Below, one piece after another: positions 60,783 to 64,000 of a stretch of DNA of 64,000 nt. The stretch's first letter is position 1. The number at the start of each line of letters is the position of its first letter. The notes under the pieces are model-generated. The model was not told the DNA's origin. It saw only the letters and a list, made by a program, of their open reading frames with translations, and did not search any database. The DNA comes from Laedolimicola ammoniilytica (GTDB lineage: Bacteria > Bacillota > Clostridia > Lachnospirales > Lachnospiraceae): contig NZ_JAOQKC010000009.1 in assembly GCF_025567165.1 (NCBI RefSeq), forward strand, positions 62,001 through 126,000. Reading direction: 5' to 3'. A program made the translations under genes and the position numbers.

Positions 60783-62051
60783 TTACAGAATGATACGGAC
60801 GACAAAGTCCCGGCCTTCCATATAAAACTGGTACTGACCCTGTTCTTTTTCTACATAGTAAATGATACTCTGCACGCCGATACCGTGGTCGCTTTTTTTC
60901 GTAACCGGAACATCATCGGAGAAAACCGGCGGTACATCGGTGGGATTTTTTCCCAGCATCAGCAGATGACCGGATTTTTCGAAAATATTCAGACTGATCT
61001 GACGTCTTTCCTCCGGCAGCTTTTCGACTGCGTACATGGCATTTTCCAGGATATTTGAGAGAATGGCGCAGCAGGTCAGCTCCGGGCAGGGCAGGCTTTC
61101 CGACACCTGAATCTGTGAGTCGAAGGAAATGCCCTTTTCCGAAAATCGGGTGCTGTAGATAGAGAGCACCGAGTTCAGCAACTCATTTTTGCAAAAGGAG
61201 CGGATGACCGTATCGTCATAGTGACGGTTGATTTCCTGGATATATTCCAGGGCACGATCTGTCTTCTGCTGCCGGATGAAGGTCTCAATAGCTGCCAGAT
61301 GATGGCGCATATCGTGCCGGAGAATCGCCAGGCGGTGTTCGCTGACGCGTGTCTGGTCAATCTCGGTACGCAGGCTGTTAAGCTGCATATCCATTAGTTC
61401 TCCGTATTGTTCCGCGCGGTGTTTCATTTCATATTCCCGGAAGTACACCAGAAGAAATACCACATAGGAGAGGCACATGGAAAATGCCAGAAATTCCACG
61501 ATTACCTTACTGCCGGAATACAGCAGTGTGGAAAATTTCGTTGTGGCGTAATCGAAAAGGTAGTAGACCAGCGGCATAGCGCCCAGAATACACAACTCCC
61601 GGTTGGACTTGGAAAAAAGAAGCGCCGTGGTCTGACAGAGGTTCCGGCTCAGGAAGAAGAATACGCTCAGCGTCACCAGAATCCGGCTCAGGTAGTAGAG
61701 CACTTCCGAACCGGACAGGGACAGAAACAGGATACCGATCCAGTTGCTGAACTGACAGCACAGATAGGCAGTCAGAATAGATATGAGCGCAGGCAGCCAG
61801 CGGAACTTATAGTGGAAAACCAGCACCAGCAGCAGAGGGAGATGTACCAGCAGCGGGTAAATGGGATCTGTGTAAGTCTCACCCAGTAGAAGAGTGCAGG
61901 GGATATAGAGCAGCAGGCAAATCAGTCCTACAGACAGGAGCAGCAGGACATTTTTCCGCTCCTGTTTTACGCCCAGGAAAAAGGCCGACAAAAGGATGCC
62001 GAACAGCATGGTGGTAATGTGATGCGTAAGTGTCAGAGCCTGAAGCAGCAT
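60783..62051 (-). CDS. GHKL sensor histidine kinase (AgrC-like)
   Basis: A 422-aa kinase with about six membrane segments (1-200), a dimerisation/histidine region (HRLAILRHDMRHHLAAIETF, about 240-260), and a GHKL ATPase domain with N-box LSNILENAMYAVE and G-box GIGVQSIIYYVE. No agrD-like peptide or AgrB processing gene is adjacent, so the signal is unknown. GGAGG precedes the ATG. A truncated paralogue lies at 53608-53931. Confidence 0.9.
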   Translation of the reverse strand: MLLQALTLTHHITTMLFGILLSAFFLGVKQERKNVLLLLSVGLICLLLYIPCTLLLGETYTDPIYPLLVHLPLLLVLVFHYKFRWLPALISILTAYLCCQFSNWIGILFLSLSGSEVLYYLSRILVTLSVFFFLSRNLCQTTALLFSKSNRELCILGAMPLVYYLFDYATTKFSTLLYSGSKVIVEFLAFSMCLSYVVFLLVYFREYEMKHRAEQYGELMDMQLNSLRTEIDQTRVSEHRLAILRHDMRHHLAAIETFIRQQKTDRALEYIQEINRHYDDTVIRSFCKNELLNSVLSIYSTRFSEKGISFDSQIQVSESLPCPELTCCAILSNILENAMYAVEKLPEERRQISLNIFEKSGHLLMLGKNPTDVPPVFSDDVPVTKKSDHGIGVQSIIYYVEKEQGQYQFYMEGRDFVVRIIL

Positions 62052-62137
62052 GATGGAAATCCTCCTGTGTATGGATAAAAATCATATTATTTCTATTATA
62101 TGGGATTTTCGGAAGTAAAGCAAATGCAGAAATTACT

Positions 62138-62166
62138 GTTCACGCCGTATATGTGCAATTCGCGCC
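62138..62166 (+). promoter_or_regulatory. Candidate LytTR-type direct repeat
   Basis: GTTCACGCC (62138-62146) and ATTCGCGCC (62158-62166) are related 9-base repeats spaced about two helical turns apart, between the diverging kinase and surface-protein genes. LytTR regulators bind such pairs. The match is by layout, not by a known consensus. Confidence 0.35.
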
Positions 62167-62242
62167 AAAATGTAATATTAAAAATTATTTTATGTTAAAA
62201 TATGGGTAATGCAATTTTAAAATCACACAAAGGAGCGGGGAT

Positions 62243-64000
62243 ATGAGAAAATACTTACGAGGAAACAGCGGAATGCGCTTTCTGGCGATTCTGGCGGCGG
62301 TGGCACTGACGCTTGGAAGCGTAGACGTGACAGCGCTGGCGTCGGCGGCAGGACAGAACGCGGCGGAGCAGACAGCCGTGGAGCCGGAGGATACAGAAGG
62401 CCGGGCGGCTGTGTCCGGAGAGACCGAAGGACAGGACGAACCGGAGAACGATGGAGAGCAGCCGGGCGGGAATGAAAATACAAAGCCAGGCTCTGCTCCG
62501 AAGCAGAATACGGACGCTCCGGAGGGTAACGAGACACCGGCAGATCCGGAAGGAACGGGCGAGACATCGGCAGACCCGGAAGGAACGGACGAGACTTCCG
62601 GGGAGCAGAAGGATGAATTGGAGACCCGGGAGGCGGATATTGCTATCTACGGAAGTACACAGGCAGAAAGCGGGAAGCTGGCTTATCTGGATCCGACGGT
62701 GTTAAGACCGGGTGGAGACGGAAGGTGGAGCAGCGACAACGGCAATCTGCTCTGGTTTGGCAAGGAGAAAGACGGAACCCCGATGCAGTATCGGATTCTG
62801 TCTTCGACGAATGTATTCAGCACAGATGCGTAAAATGGCGGGCTGCTGCTGAACAGTGTTAAGAAGTATGAGACGAAAAACTGGTGGGGATATGGTTTCG
62901 ATAATACGGCAGACTTGACGAGTCAGGAATCAGAAGCGATTGCCAGGGCGAAGGAAATAAACGGTTATCTCTATACCACGTTTGTATTCCGGAAGGATCT
63001 GCCATGTACCTGGATCCATCCAAAATCCTGATGGTATCAAAAGCAGGTTCCATGAAATATAGTTCAGATCCTAAGCTTCATGCGATTAGCGATGAGCTCT
63101 ATGAGGAAGACAATTGGAAGCTAACCCTGCTGGACGCAGATAAAAGTGTGAAAGATGCGACGCTGACTTGTGCAGAAACCAAAGCGGGTACCGGCCTCAG
63201 GCAGTATCAGATCTCCTGTACCTATAAGGGAAAGGCAGAGGATAAGCTGTCCATCATGGTCACCGATAAAGCTTATAACGCGGAGGGCGCGCAGAGCCTC
63301 TGTTATGGATATGTAAATCCTAAAAATAACAACAATATGTACGAGGTGATTCCGGCGACGGGACAGTCTCCGGATGAGGATGGAACCGGTCAGGGCGATC
63401 TGCGCGTGGATCTGGAGATTACACAGGACGCGCCGATTGCTTCCGGTGGCATCTATAATACAAAGAAGGAGCTGCTGGACGCGCCGGGAATCTTTAGCGA
63501 GGCAGAGAAGGCAGCCATAGCGGAAGGAAAAGAGGCGAAGGTCTGGGTGGAAATCACGAAGACCGATCTGGCAGAGGAAGAGAAGGCTGCCTTTGAACAG
63601 GAAGCGAAGAAGACGGCCGGAGAAAACACAAGGCTTGTATACTTCAGTGCGGAGCTGTTTCGTCAGATAGGCGAGAGCGTGGAACGTATTTCAGAGCCGG
63701 GCGCGAAGATTCGCCTGATTATCCGTATTCCGGACGAGCTTGTGAACACGGACAGCACCATTTCCCGTGAATACTTTATTCTTCGGATGCATGATGGGGA
63801 GCTGACCGTCCTGAATGGAAGCTTCGACAAGGATACGAGGGAATACACCTTCGAGACCGACAAGTTCTCCGATTACGCGATTGTCTGCAAGGACACCAGG
63901 ATTGAGACGAAACTGAATGACAGGAAAAATGACAGCAAGGGCAGCTCTGGCGGATCATCCAAAGCCCCGGTAACCTCCGCCAACACCGGCGACCGGAACC
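62243..64000 (+). pseudogene. Surface protein gene broken by a stop and a frameshift (runs off the window)
   Basis: The first part (62243-62830) encodes a signal peptide (LAILAAVALTLGSVDVTALA), a long Glu/Gly/Pro-rich acidic linker with near repeats (ADPEGTGETS / ADPEGTDETS), and the beginning of a domain (GNLLWFGKEKDGTPMQYRIL) typical of clostridial DUF6273-like surface proteins. A TAA at 62831-62833 interrupts it. The same frame continues as coding (NGGLLLNSVKKYETKNWWGY) to a TGA near 63032. From about 63000 the protein continues in another frame (MYLDPSKILMVSKAGSMKYS) open to the window end. The central WWLRSPG part seen in relatives is absent, so a deletion is likely. GGAG precedes the start. 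Confidence 0.7.

Noticed and set aside
1..64000. CRISPR arrays, rRNA or tRNA genes
   Set aside because: No regularly spaced direct repeats, cloverleaf or rRNA core sequences were seen on either strand. A covariance search would be needed to exclude a missed tRNA.

Overview
The window looks like a chromosomal stretch of a spore-forming, anaerobic gut Firmicute, most probably a Lachnospiraceae (Clostridia). Signs are a SpoVB-type flippase, the clostridial order iscR-iscS-iscU-mnmA, a gapA-pgk-tpiA glycolytic cluster, pyruvate phosphate dikinase, era-recO with a YqzL-like protein between them, single-chain glycyl-tRNA synthetase and AGGAGG-type ribosome binding sites. No rRNA, tRNA or CRISPR array was recognised. 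The species is not named with confidence.

Layout. 1-22.3 kb is conserved core: partial spoVB, Fe-S/thiouridylation operon, histidinol phosphatase, gapA-pgk-tpiA, bioY behind a BirA-type operator, ptsI-ptsH with a long structured leader, M16C peptidase-era-yqzL-recO, a lipoprotein with glyS, and ppdK. 22.5-24.2 kb holds two toxin-antitoxin loci (AbiE and RelBE types). Both keep an intact antitoxin but have lost the core of the toxin.

24.2-44.6 kb is the most interesting part. A tyrosine recombinase gene sits between perfect 25-bp inverted repeats, and a consensus promoter lies just inside the right repeat pointing outward. That promoter reads into a cobalamin riboswitch with a terminator. Behind it is a long co-directional locus: a transcobalamin-like (DUF4430) lipoprotein, a complete ECF transporter (T, double ATPase, S), a MacB-like ATPase/permease with an anchored surface protein, a second DUF4430 secreted protein, a 1347-aa protein with an alpha/alpha-toroid resembling intrinsic factor, and a 1156-aa surface protein. 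I read this as a phase-variable, riboswitch-gated corrinoid capture and uptake system. The switch and the ligand are inferences.

44.6-54.3 kb is accessory: a BspA-like leucine-rich repeat protein, an intact PIN/AbrB toxin-antitoxin pair, a sugar isomerase-like protein, a solitary Phd antitoxin, an IS200/IS605 element with both genes frameshifted, an AAA/DUF4143 ATPase, a MATE exporter, a small lipoprotein, and a decayed patch holding relics of a MarR regulator and a sensor kinase. 54.3-62.1 kb is a beta-glucoside locus (Old Yellow Enzyme-type reductase, PTS EIIBC, RpiR regulator, GH1 6-phospho-beta-glucosidase) converging on an AgrC/AgrA-like two-component system. The window ends in a broken surface-protein gene.
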